Positions 1 through 12,800 of a stretch of DNA of 64,000 bases are shown here, piece after piece. The position numbers and the translations under genes were made by a program. The DNA lies in assembly GCA_903813345.2 (NCBI GenBank), contig CAIIXF020000008.1, positions 31,334,867 through 31,398,866 of the forward strand, given 5' to 3'. A model generated the notes under the pieces. It ran no database searches. It was not told where the DNA came from and saw only the letters and a list, made by a program, of their open reading frames with translations. The DNA comes from Owenia fusiformis. Lineage: Eukaryota; Annelida; Polychaeta; Sabellida; Oweniidae. Position 1 is the stretch's first letter; each line of letters opens with the position of its first letter.

Positions 1-2
1 AG

Positions 3-1061
3 AGTACACTGATTCCTCTGAATATGGACACCTTTTGGGGAAGTAATTCCAACAAAGAGCAACTACAATTATTGTTGAGAAAATCAATACAAAAAGTGGC
101 AAGTAGTTACACAAATATAATGTTTGTTTTAAGTGGAACAGTCAGCAATTCACCAGAGTTGTCCATGAAATGCGAAAGCTTCAATGTTCCCTCAACAAGC
201 AACACCCCGTGTATCAATAAACCAATAGAAGAAGCAGATACTAGAATGCTTCCCCATATAGTAGATGCCTTAAAGAATAACATATGTAGAGTGTCTGTCA
301 TATCAAATGACACTGATGTCTTTGTCATGGTTTTGCACTATGCAGAAAAACTAAAGGACTATGGAGCATCAGAGATATGGATACGAGCTGGCATCGGGGA
401 CTCAACAAGATATCTTCCTATGCATACATTAGCACTGAGAGTTGATGAGAATATAAGCAAAGCTTTACCTGCAATTCACTTCCTTACTGGTTCAGATGTT
501 ACAAGTAAAGTTGGTACAAAACCTGCAGCATTGAAAGTAAAACCAGAATACATTCAAGGTTTAGCAACCTTTGGGGAGAACCTAAGTGATGAAAATTGCA
601 GTAAAGCTGAAGTGTTTCTTGTACAAGTTTTGAAATCTGGGTCAAAATGTAGGACCATGAATAAATTTAGGAACTGGATGTACCATCACTCAAAATCAGC
701 TCAAATAAGCTCATTGCCACCCACATCACACCTACTAACAGACCACATAAAACGAGCTCACTTAGCCACATATCAAGTCCAGCATGTTCTAGATGAAGAA
801 GCTGTAACACTTGATCCCCTACAATATGGCTACATGAAGGACCCCACAAATGATTCTCTTATCCCAAAGCAGGACATAAGGATTTGGCCTGAAGATTTGA
901 TAAAGCAATGTACATGCAAAACTTGCAGCCAGGCATCATGTGGATGCAAACAGAGTGGGCAACACTGCATATCATTCTGCAAATGCACAAGTTTACAAAC
1001 AAATAAATGTAAAAATCCCTTTTTAAAAGAGAGTGAACTTTTGGAGGCAATGCTTAATTAA
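3..1061 (+). CDS. FEN1/XPG-like nuclease domain protein with C-terminal CXC cysteine cluster, 5'-partial
   Basis: The frame is open to the left window edge, so the first ATG at position 24 is probably internal and the gene starts outside the window. It ends in TAA at 1059-1061 and shows no introns. Three spaced acidic motifs (EADTRML, SNDTDVFVM and LTGSDVTSKVGTKPAAL) have the order and spacing seen in XPG-I/FEN1-type PIN-fold nucleases, with the glycine-rich segment after the last Asp resembling their DNA-binding turn. In that family these Asp/Glu residues bind metal. The last 45 residues are a cysteine cluster (CTCKTCSQASCGCK, then CISFCKC) resembling a tesmin/TSO1 CXC zinc-binding fold. Single-exon proteins of this kind recur in many copies in marine invertebrate genomes, so a transposon origin is likely. 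It lies in sense upstream of the spectrin exons, probably within a spectrin intron. The family assignment is inferred from motifs only. Confidence 0.6.
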   Translation, partial: STLIPLNMDTFWGSNSNKEQLQLLLRKSIQKVASSYTNIMFVLSGTVSNSPELSMKCESFNVPSTSNTPCINKPIEEADTRMLPHIVDALKNNICRVSVISNDTDVFVMVLHYAEKLKDYGASEIWIRAGIGDSTRYLPMHTLALRVDENISKALPAIHFLTGSDVTSKVGTKPAALKVKPEYIQGLATFGENLSDENCSKAEVFLVQVLKSGSKCRTMNKFRNWMYHHSKSAQISSLPPTSHLLTDHIKRAHLATYQVQHVLDEEAVTLDPLQYGYMKDPTNDSLIPKQDIRIWPEDLIKQCTCKTCSQASCGCKQSGQHCISFCKCTSLQTNKCKNPFLKESELLEAMLN

Positions 1062-3737
1062 TGTTTTATGCTGATAAAATGAACTGTTTTAATCAAATAT
1101 CACAAAACAAATTGAATGTAACAGTTGTTTTCTAGTCTCTTATTTTACAATGGATTGGAATTTAGGTAGAATCAGATCAGGGAGCAGTTTTCAAAAATAT
1201 TTATGTCATATTCGTAATCACATCTATTTTCTAGAAATTCAAAGCAGTGCATTCTTTATTAAAAAATAGAGGTATTTCTGTTAATACGTTCAAGTGTTTT
1301 GCTGTGGATATATATACTTTGAATCTGAAATATGGTTACATTATTTCATAAAATAGCATGTATCTATTAAGAGGTACAATATTTGAAATGGTCAGGAAGA
1401 CTTGGGGAGGCTAAAAGCCCATTTTGCTTTCAATTTTGTCATTTGTCTCTATGTTTCTTACTTTGCCTTCAAAAATCATACATGATTTACAAACAAATGA
1501 AACTTATAGAAAAATATATTTTCTATAGATGGCGCCTTTTATGCATGGTTTCATTCTGTCTATAATGTATTCATTAATAACCGTAATTGTCAACCATGAG
1601 CTTAACTTGTCTAAATATATATTTTTCTACTTGTTACATCATGTTAGGTTTACCTTAGAAATAAAAAAGCATATGTATTTGGTAATATGTAAAAACTGAT
1701 ATTTTGTCAAATTTCTTCCACTTTTACAAAAAATTTTTTTTCTAAGTTCCCATGTCCCACATATATTAATTTGATACTGCATCATATGTCCCCTTTAAGG
1801 TTCTAATTATTACACCAATAATAACAATTTTATCTACCATAACAGCCTCAGAATAATAAACTTTATAAGGTAGACCCTTGATTATAGGTGGCGCTTCTGT
1901 ATATTTGAGGCAAAATGACCCATCAAATGACCTTCCAGGATCACCTAAAAATTCAAATGCATAGTTTAGGATGTAGTCTCTAAGGAAACAGCAAAAAAAT
2001 AAATATGAAATTAGGTTTGGCTGAAAAAAAAATTAATTAAGATTATCACCCTGCAACTTTAAAATCACTAGATGGCGCCACTATAACCTGCCATAAAAAT
2101 TGATTTTACCCAAACCTGGAAAAATAACTTATGGATTCCTACACTTCAGGGTATCTACTAAAAGAAAATCAAAAGTTATTTCATTCTAAATCCGAGTAAG
2201 CTCAGAGAGGCTAGGGACAGGACTAAAGGGTAACTTACTGTCAATGTATAACATATACCTCACAGATATGCTGTATTCTGATTGGTTTATGATATCTGCA
2301 ATCTGATTGGTTCACATATATCTGTTGGTTTTCAGATAGAGATATCTGCAATCTGATTGGTTCACATATGACTTGATATTATATTGTATACCAATCGTAC
2401 TACGAATATTTGTGGTTGTATGTTATACCCTCAAAGTAACTGCTATATCTGCTATATTTTACATTATTTTACTGCAGTTATAAGGTCATAGTGTAGTGAC
2501 ATTTTGCCAATGCTTGTAGAAGTGTAGACATAGTTTTAGATTTTCTCTCTCATTTAACAATAAAAATTAATTCTGTCAAGAAAAAAATCTTCTTAATCGT
2601 TGTAAAACTATGCAATTTAAATGCTCATATTTTATTTTCACAGGAGGTTTGTACTAACATATTAATTTTAATGGAATGCCATTTTTCGGGACCATCTCAA
2701 ATCCTCTTATTTTCTCCAATAAAATTATAACATTTGTTTAGATGATAAGGAGGTATTTATTTATTTTGTTTTTTGTTCATGAAGAATGCATGTTTTTGTC
2801 ATAATAGTTTAGGGAACATTAATACATAAATACAAATCTTGGAAATAACCTTGGATTCATGGATTCCCTTGCCATACTTCTCCACTCTCTAAATGTTGAA
2901 AAACTTGGAAGACCATCAACATGCCAGAACAAGACTTGCCCTTTCATAATTTTTCTTAAAAATTTAGAGATTTTGAGTTGGTCCCTGTTAATGAATGCTA
3001 TTTGTGTGTTTAATTAAGCTCAATGTGTTTATATGTTGCAAGAATATGTGAACACTTAATATATTTGACACATTTGACAGACACATCGTTATGAGGATTT
3101 AGTGTCACATTTGAGTGACACATTTAAGAGCTACATTTGAATCACACATTTGAATGACACTTTTGAGACACAAATTTGAATGCAACAATTTTTATATATT
3201 TGGAACAAGGAAATTCATACCTTTATGCATGTCATTTACTTCACTTGGAACCTTGCATGAAAAATCTTAAAAACAATGAAAATATTCACCACATAAACAT
3301 GATACACATTTTTCTTGTGCATATTCAATGCCCTAAAAAATTAGTAAACTATATATTATAAGTAAGTGCATATACTGTGATGCTTTTATGGAATCAAAAT
3401 TTCAAGTGAATCTGATTTGACCCAAGTGCTTTTTATCTTTCTAAAATCAAATAAAACATGTCCGCTATAAATGTTTGATAAATGCTTCTTAAGAAATTAA
3501 ATTGTAAACTAGCTCATAAAAACTTTCTGTTTAGCTCTATATATATGTTGCTTCAACTTGAAAAAAGCTTACGGGGTCTTCAGTAGTCATTTTAGAATAT
3601 ATTACAATGAGAAAAGATTTATCATCTATCAACGATTCAAAAATCTCGTAAAACAAAGTTATTATTGTATTCATTTAGATTTTAAGTTTGTAATTCAATG
3701 AGAGTTGTTGTAACGGTGATGTTGCAATTTTTTTTAG
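1062..3737. other. Intronic AT-rich DNA upstream of the first visible spectrin exon
   Basis: No credible exon was found here. The stretch contains three CTCF-like motifs (1526, 1885, 2069), a direct repeat of about 29 bp with a GATATCTGCAATCTGATTGG core at about 2290 and 2341, and degenerate short repeats of GACACATTTGA type at 3064-3185. Confidence 0.6.
3064..3185. repeat. Degenerate short tandem repeat (GACACATTTGA-like)
   Basis: The motif ACACATTTGA recurs about eight times with small changes over roughly 120 bp. It is a diverged microsatellite-like array with no coding signal. Confidence 0.6.
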
Positions 3738-3860
3738 TTGGAAGAAGCATTTGAAGACCAGAGACGGCAAGAAGAGCGTGCCAAACAAGAAGAAGCTGAG
3801 AAGAGAGACAGGGAACGTCTTGAGGCAATCAGGAAGAAAGAACAAGATAGGATTATGCAG
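3738..3860 (+). CDS. Spectrin exon: coiled coil
   Basis: The acceptor is a T-rich tract ending TTAG and the donor is CAG|GTTAGT. The exon has 41 codons, phase 0 in and out, rich in Glu, Lys and Arg with heptad spacing. It is read as the charged helix that precedes the PH-bearing C-terminal segment. Confidence 0.8.
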
Positions 3861-6800
3861 GTTAGTCATCATAATTATAGGATTTGTCTGTCAGGCAAAA
3901 GCTCAAATACCGTTTGACGGATTTAGTTGGAAGTATAGAGGCTAATGTCCTATGGGCTTAGAACTTCTGCTTCAGAAGGCATTTCTATGATGGCCACTCA
4001 GTTCAAAATGGCTGCCATCTTTGTAACATTTGTTTCTCTCCACATTTGGGTTACAAGCGCCTATGACATAATGTCTTGTGGCCTTTCCCCATCTCAAAAT
4101 ATCTTCAATGTAGTATTTCATAGTACGATTAAACCTTAATGGAACAACATCATAAGTGGAACACTTTTCAAGGTTCTGCTAGCCATTAACCTAATGTAAA
4201 ATAAGCTTCTATAAGTGGAACACCTCCCAACTTGAACACTATTTTGAGGTACCTGTCTGTTCCACTTGCACAGGTTTTACTGTACTTCAAATTGAGTTAG
4301 CGTCTCATTATGAGCTTCATTGTTCCTCCATTTTAATTTGGCTGCATTAGCTTGGAAGTATACATTAAAGATATAAAGACTAATCAATGGTGTACCCAGA
4401 AAGGAAAAAGTGACGAGGCAATTTTTTGCAAAATTTGTTAAAAACACTTGAGACAGACGAGGCAAGTTTGCCTCTTCTGCCTCATCTTGGCTACGCTAGT
4501 TGCAACATAAACTTTCAATTTTATCCGCAGGAACGTCATAAGCATCTTATTATGAGCTTCTTTACATTTCATTTTAATATAGTTGCCTTGAGAGAACATG
4601 TTTAAGAGCCATGTAGTGGAATATTAATTTTTTTATTTAACCCACAGGAACGTCGTAAAGAAGATCAGAAAAATAGGGAAAGACGACGTAAGACTCAAGA
4701 GATAGTACTACCAGAATCCTTGAAAGAAAAACATGTGGACATCAGTATGGATGAAAATAAGGAATCAGCTACCAAGTATATAAGCATTATTTGCATTTCT
4801 TTCTTTTTCCATGTTACTTTAAAGAGGTTACAGGAATTTCAATATTTTTTCTCTAGCAAAATGAATCACACACTATTTTAAGTGAAATTATCCCTTTGCA
4901 AGGATGAATAAATGATAAAAAATGATAAAAAAAAGATTTTATAGTGGAATTGAAATACTACATTCAAATCAAAAAAGCACCAGGTGTAGTCTAGGCAATA
5001 TACATTTACAATGGTGTTATATATATATTTATTATGCACCTCATTAAAATACTCAAACCTGATTGGTTAAGAGCTGCAGGGTCTATTGCCATACGTGGCA
5101 GCAAGATCTTGTTCTATCCAGTATTGAAGCAACGTGATCTCCAACCATCCCGTGTGCCAGAATACCTATCTTTGAAAAAAATACTAGGCTCGGCTTCTGT
5201 TTTAGGAGACCCATTCTTTAAAATAAAGTACCTAAGCTTCACCTCGCCTAGTATTTTTTTCCTTGGATAGGTATTCTGGCATATCCACCTCATGGTCATC
5301 CAGTATTTGTTTAATATCAATACAGTATGTATTAATCTACTTCAATCCAGACCACTAAACCATCAATACATATGAATTATTTCCCTTCCATTTTACCCAC
5401 AAGGCCCACAAGAGAAGCGCCACCTGTACCAATGGATCGCAACCTGAGTCATGATGAAGTCGGGAAATTGGTGAAGTCCCCCGCTGCTCCCGTTGGCATT
5501 AGCCCAGTAAAACGAACCACCAGTAAGGGTGCTGCTGATGACAATGAACAAACAGAAGATGCAAAAGCCCCCATTAAACCAATTAACATAGACATTAGTG
5601 AGACACAAAAAGACTCAGTGCCTCCTCCTATAGTGATATCCCCATCATTAGTTCCAACCAATGCCTCTGCCCCTACATCCCCAGTGCATGTAAAAGCAGT
5701 GGACACTTTAAAAACAAAAGATAAACCGAAACGAACGCCAAGTTTCACAACGAGGAAAAAGACACACAGTTTCAAGGAAAAATATAAGATGACTGGGGAA
5801 CTGCCACCATCTGAGATGGAGGGAATGTTGGAAAGAAAACAAGAACTGCAGATTGGTGGGAAGAAGGCGACCATCAGATCTTGGAAGAACTATTACACTG
5901 TATTATGCGGGCATATGCTATGTTTCTATAAAGACAGGCACGGTGAGTGAAGAATTATAGAAATTCATAGTGGTCAAAACTCTTCCCATTCTGCCAGAAG
6001 TACATTTATGAAGTTTCTATGGTGTCCAATGTACCTAAAAGCATGCTTTTGAAAAATAACAGGCCTCTTAAATCCGAATGTCTTAAATCCAGCTCAAATC
6101 CAAATGTTGTTAGTTGTCACAAAGGATTTAAATAAATGTTCATACAGGCAAAAAAAACAGCATAAATCTACACATAACTTTTAGGAACTACAGATGTCAT
6201 ATTGAATACACACTTATAATGAGATCAAATCTAAAAAACTAAAGTTACATGGATTCTCTTTCAGGTTTCATTGAACAAAATGCTGCCTCCGCCCCATTGA
6301 CATTACACCATGCTACATGCGAAATAGCAACCGATTATACAAAGAAAAAGAATGTCTTGAGATTACGATTATCGGATAATTCTGAATATCTATTTATGGC
6401 AAATACCCAGAATGCAATGGTGGAATGGTTGACTAAAATCGGTTTTTATGCAGGTATGTAGTTTGAATTTTTCAAATTATTTCCATAAACATTTGAGACA
6501 TAGAAGGTAGTCATAATTTTACTAATAGAATGAAACTAAAAGCATGTTGCTTTATGAAAATTTATGGTTTTGTTTTGAAATTAATTTGGTTATGTAGTTG
6601 AGGAAGGTGCTACTAAAATTGTTTGGTTATTTTTGTTTTTAATGTGCCAAGTTTCAGAGTTTCGTGCTGTGTTAACTGCATTTAAAATGTCTTCATTTGT
6701 GAATTCTGTATATCCTTTGTGAATTAGAGTACTTTGTGAATAAGTGATACCTATTAACCTGATTAAATGCATGTGTACTAAAATATAGTGCATTTGTACT

Positions 6801-9800
6801 AAAAATGAGGGCAATTGTTACATAGTACTGAGTGCATTTATACTTTGATATAGTGCATTTGTACTTTGATATAGTGCATTTATACTTTGATATAGTGCAT
6901 TTGTACTCAAATATGCAATTGTTCTCATTTATGGGGTATTTGAGACCTGATATTTTATTTTGTCCTACCTCACCCTGGGACCATTTTCAGTTAATCTCAG
7001 CTGCCAGCCTCTAGTGATGACCATCCCAATCCCGACAGCTGTGATGTCATTAAAATAGATCTTGATTTATTATGACGCATCCGGATTCCATGCCACAATC
7101 CACGATTATTTTACATTCTTACTAACCAATCACCCGATATCTTTTAGAACCAGTTCATTACAGCGAACAGCATCCTGAGGCGCCCTCTGGCATTGGTAAT
7201 TTAATCAATAGGTGGGAGTCGGGTGGTGCGGGTAAGCTTAGCGTCTATAAATCCTCCTCACTTTTTGAGTTGCCTTGGATTTGTTCCTGCATCTAGTGTT
7301 AGTTTTATCATCGCTTGGTTTTTGTATTATTATTATGTCACCACCAGAAGTGGTGACATATTGCTCAACTTTTTTGTGGATAGTGACGGTGGTCAACAAT
7401 CAGCCGTTGGCATTCAGCATTTGGAGTTTGGCATCTGTAACAAATGACAGGTGGTGACATTTTGCATGCTAATGCCTTGTTTTATATGTTGTTGCTGAAT
7501 GGATTTTGCTGTTACTATCTGGATTTTGTCAATACTCAATGTTTGTTGTGACTGTCTAATTCTGTTGTTAGGCAACTGAATTTGTAGTGACTCAACTGTA
7601 TGTGTTGTGACTGGCTAAATCTGTTGTTAGGCAACTAAATTTGTTGTGACTGGCTAAATATGTTGTTAGACAACTAAATTTGTTGTGACTTAACTGTATT
7701 TGTTGTGACTGGCTAAATCTGTTGTTAGGCAACTTTTGTAGTGACTCAACTTTTTTTGTTGTGGCAAAAATGTGTTGGTTTTTTCCTTTTTCTCTAGTAT
7801 CTTTGTTAAATGCTGTGAACTCATTTGTAGATTCAGAATTTTCAGATAAAAGCTTGGGGATTGTAAGCAGTGGAGGAACAAAATGTTAAGCTATAAACAA
7901 TGTTCAAAAATTACAAATCAAATTTTGTCTTACAGGGGAGGGAGGGGGTTAACTATAATGAAATTAATTTTATATTTCCACAACTGCTGACAATTGGACC
8001 CAATTCCTTAAGTGTATCGAAAAAGATACATGGGTTCATTTCTTGAGCAGATTCAGATATATTCTTAGTAAATGCTACAAGAGAATTGGTTAGGTTCTAA
8101 GAGACCAACCTGTGATCTAATAAGGCCTCAGTCACATTTGATCTACAATTTGATCTGTAACTTTCTCATAACTTTCCAAAACTGAGAGAAATATGCAGCA
8201 TAAAATATAGGGATAAGCTGTGCGATGTAGATTTTTTATATCGATGATGTAACTCTTCTTTAGTTCATGTGTACTGTCCATTGAGGGATGGGGTAGAAAG
8301 CTTTACTTCCTTGTTGGGTCTGGTATTTACTCTGTAACTGTAGAAAATTGGCATTGAATTAGACCAACTCTTTTCATTATATTTGTGTACTAAAACATAT
8401 AACCATGTTTATGAATATGATTTCAAACTTTGTATGTGTTTTAAAGCATGTTCAGTTAAACCTGTATATTCCGAATCCTCTCTAATCTGAACAATTTTTT
8501 CGATTTAATTTGAAAAAAAAAAACATGTTAAAAAGTTGAGATGTGAACATTTGCCAATCCAATAATTTTTGGCTGGTCCCACTTGGCATTTGGATTATAC
8601 AGGTTTCATTGTGACTTTACATGTATTCTAGTGTTTTAGTTTCCTATGTGTTTTAAAACATATTACAATATGCAGTAGTTTTTTGAAATCATGTATAATG
8701 TATATGTGTTTTAAATTGTATTACTAAAAATGTGTTTGTGTTTTAAGACGTGTACATGTAATTACAAACTGTGAATTGCCTTAATTTGGCCATATTTAAT
8801 TTGGTGGATTCAAACCGCCAAATTTACAGTACATCCTTGTGTTAACCAATATCTGAGTTTTTATTTATATGTTATTTAGATTTCATGTGAGTTTTTCAGG
8901 GTATTGCCAGAGCAGACCAACATACAATACATTTTCTTATGTTGATGTTCTTTTTCTACATTGTTAATACACTGATTTTTAGAATTCTCTTAAATTCATT
9001 AAATTCTTGTCTTGTCTTGGTTTCATCAGATTGGAAACGAAAGGAAGGACAGCCTGGGGATTTATCATCATCAAGCCCCACCCGCAAATCAGGCCCTGGG
9101 GGGTCAGGTGAGGGTGAGGGGATTGCCCCAGGGGGTGAGAAATCCTCTGTTGGGGAATCCCCAGGGGTTGTCTCACAATCTGAGATTGGTAAGGTCATAT
9201 ATACAGTTTGTGTGTAACACATCCAGGTTTTTAATACCCAAATCCAGTTTCTCGAATTCAGTATTCATTTGAGATTTTCAAAAATGGTTTTACTGATTGT
9301 CAAGGAATAGTTTCAATCTTTTCTTGGTTACAACCTGTAACAATACATTTTATCAATCATTTTCAAATTCTAATTTTTCGAGAAACTGGATTTTTAAATC
9401 TCTTGGCATAGCAGAAGAGATACATTAAACCGATGGTTTCTGGGAGTGATCCTCCATCTATGGAACTGATGGTTTCTGGGAGTGATCCCCATCTATGGAA
9501 CTGATGGTTTCTGGGAGTGATCACCCTCCTGTGTTTTATCCACATCATCTCCTGGTCTAGTATTATTCACTCTCAAGTAATGCTTTTCAAAAAGATTTAA
9601 TAATTCAATTTTAACACAAATTATAATTCTGCCATTTTCTTTGCAGGCCTATGCCTTTAGTGTGCGTTTGTGGCTTGCAATTTGCATAATATTATAATTA
9701 TACAGGAAATAATAAGAATTTAATATGTTTGAAAAGTTTTGCTTGTGCTAGCATTTTTGTCTTTAACATTTTATCATCCCACATGATGTTATTTGCACCC

Positions 9801-12800
9801 AGGAGTCTTTCTAAAGGATGTCATTTCTACCCAGGGTTCACTACAAAGAATGTTAACTGTACCCAGGGTTCAAAGCAAAGGAGGTGGTTAACCTTGGTTC
9901 ATGTTTCATCTCTATAGAGTTATATTGATACTTAACGAGACCCAGTCCTAGCATGCATGTCTTTTTATCATTCAACATTTTGCAGTGACGTTTTGTCACA
10001 GCATATTCGTCACAGCATACTCTTCCATTTTAGGCCATGGATCTTCATTTATATTTCTTCATATAGTTAAATACATAATTTAAAAAAACTTTATTTTTAT
10101 ATGCACATAACAAAGGTAAAAAGTATTACAAAATTCCCGAAAAATTGCATATCCCGCAATAGGATATTGTGATGATATCCCATTATAGTATCTATTGATG
10201 GTATTCTAAGTCCCCTGCATGCCTATTTCATATTCATTTTATTTTATTTATAATTATCGTTTGTTTATATATTATAAATTATTATTTATTTATATGTTAT
10301 TGTAAATAGTGCATGCAATTCATTCACCCCATACAAGTTCTACCTTGGATTATTAATATACAAATATTGAATGAGGTTGAGTGCAATACCTGTATATATT
10401 CTGAGGGTGTATTCCACGCAGCCCGGAGCCACGGATGGTATATATTCCCCAGAAATATATTAAGGTATTGCACGAAAACAGAATTCAATATTTGTTTTAT
10501 TATTTCATCCATATCAACAGTTTAACAATGTGTCTCAAAAATCGAAAATTGGATAAATAATGCCACATCAGTAGGACGACACATTGCCTTAACCCATCAG
10601 TTTTATGACGTGCACATCCGCATGGGACTATATCTTTACAGCGGGGATTTCAAGTTTTTGTCAGTGCAGACATAGAAAGTTGCGGTTCTTATACGCGCGC
10701 GTTTTTTGATATTTTCATTTGAAACTTGCAGGAACGGTGCTTTGAATCTAGCTCTCTACTCTTTGAAAACGTCATGTATAATCAATACAGTTGAACTATT
10801 TATTTTTTGTCGTGAAAATATTATTTTTTTAGTTTATTTTTATTTTACAACTTTTTGGGAAAAAATGTAACAAATTTTTATTTCATGTCATATTTATCCG
10901 ATATTTTGTCATCATGAAATTCGAGATTCTTTTTAATGATGGTGCAAATTTCATAACAATTGATGAATTTTTATTATCAGTGTTATGTTTGCCAAAAACG
11001 GTGTACCACTGTGCATGTTTCTTTAATTGACGGCACATTTGCCTTTAATTGGGCGAACGTACGGGTCCCGACGCAATAAGCCTTATTTGATTTAATACAC
11101 TCAAAAATAAAGTTTGCTATCAAATCGAAATGTTCATAAAACATTAACCTTGCCTTTGTTTTCCCAATTCTAAAAGCAAGCCAAATAAACGATGATAATC
11201 GTTTGACTCTCGAGACAACAGAACTTGAACTTGAACATGCTAAAATCAAAGTTACCTATAGTTACGCTTGTAAAGTTAATTACATGTTTAACGGCCTGCT
11301 GAGTGAATGTATCTAATCAAATTTGTGACATACCCATAAGATCGTAGATCACAATTCTAAGTTTAAAATGTAATTTGGGTTCGTAAGAAGTATTTCTGTT
11401 TTAAACTTACCTTTGCTGTCTGAAAAAGATCAATAATCAGAGACGGGGATGTTGAATCCTATATTTCCTTTGAACATGTTGAATGACCTGCATTTGTACT
11501 ACGAAATGATCCTGTGGAGAAAAGTTGATGAATTCGAAACAGCTAGTTCTAGCAGATCTACTAGTATAAGCTTACTTTCTAAAAGTATTTCAATGTTAAA
11601 AATATCTATTCAAATGTTTCATTTTTAAAATGATCTTGGCTTCCCTTAACTTAAATGTGTGACTTATGAAGAATGCTTTTTACCACATCAAACTTAAGAC
11701 GTGAATTTGACAATTACTCGATACATGTTATAACGCGATTTTCTTTCATTTTCTACAAAAATGGTATGTTTTCAAACGGTTACTTATGTTAATCTATGAC
11801 CGTGGTATGATTGAAAATGAAAGAACTGAACAAAGTATTGTCGACTTGTTTGAATTATAAGATTTATTTTGATTGATTTAATCTCTTTTTGAATTTTAAA
11901 ACTTTTGTCCGAATTACATCTGCTATGGAATTAAAGTTCAAATATACCTCAGAATTGCTTATTGAATTAACCTTAGCAATTTATTTGAAAATAATTCTTT
12001 ACATAGGTTATATATCATAGATCATAGATATGTAAAAAATAAAAATGTGTTTTGAAAGATGAATTGATAACAAACGTTTTCGCACACGTGCCATTTCCAC
12101 TTTCAGCCCACTTAAAGCACGAAATCCCGTATGACGTAATATAACGAAAATGCGCAGATAATTGATATTTTTTATTTTAATTCAACTCACATTGACCGTT
12201 CAGTTATGAACGTGTTTAAAGTTCTCATGTTAAAATAAATAAATATGTGGAAAGGCAATGGTTTAAAGCTTATGAAAATGTCAAAATCATAATTCGGTTT
12301 TTAAAATAAGATATTGACTTGCATTCACGCACATGTGACATTATCTCTTTTTGTGCGATTCAAACATAAAAATCTCATTACAGTTGTACATAAGAACCAA
12401 TCTTAACCATGTCTTTCTAATAGAAGGAACTAAATTTGAATCAAAAAAATAATTCTATGTAAAGATGATTCCCCATAGATATAATAAATGTCAAAAATGT
12501 CAAAAAAATTATCAAAAATTAAATACTCACACCCTTTTAAGCACACATGACCTTCTCCAGTTTTGCTCATTTAATTTACCTTGAAAACCAAGGAGACCGA
12601 ACGCAATTTCTAAATACAACCTTGATACACGTGTACCAGGTCTATAATTGCATTTTCTCATGGAAGGAACCAAGCAAAAATTATAAAAATAATTCTGCGT
12701 AGAGGTGATGCTTCACAAATTATATTAATGTCAAAAAATTAATTCATTTCTTCAAAATTAATTACTGACACGCATTCACGCACACATGAAATTTTCCAGT

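Noticed and set aside
4530-4570. Extra spectrin exon behind the CAG at about 4530
   Set aside because: It resembles the start of the real exon at 4648 (GAACGTC) but runs into stops and has no donor. It looks like a decayed duplication.
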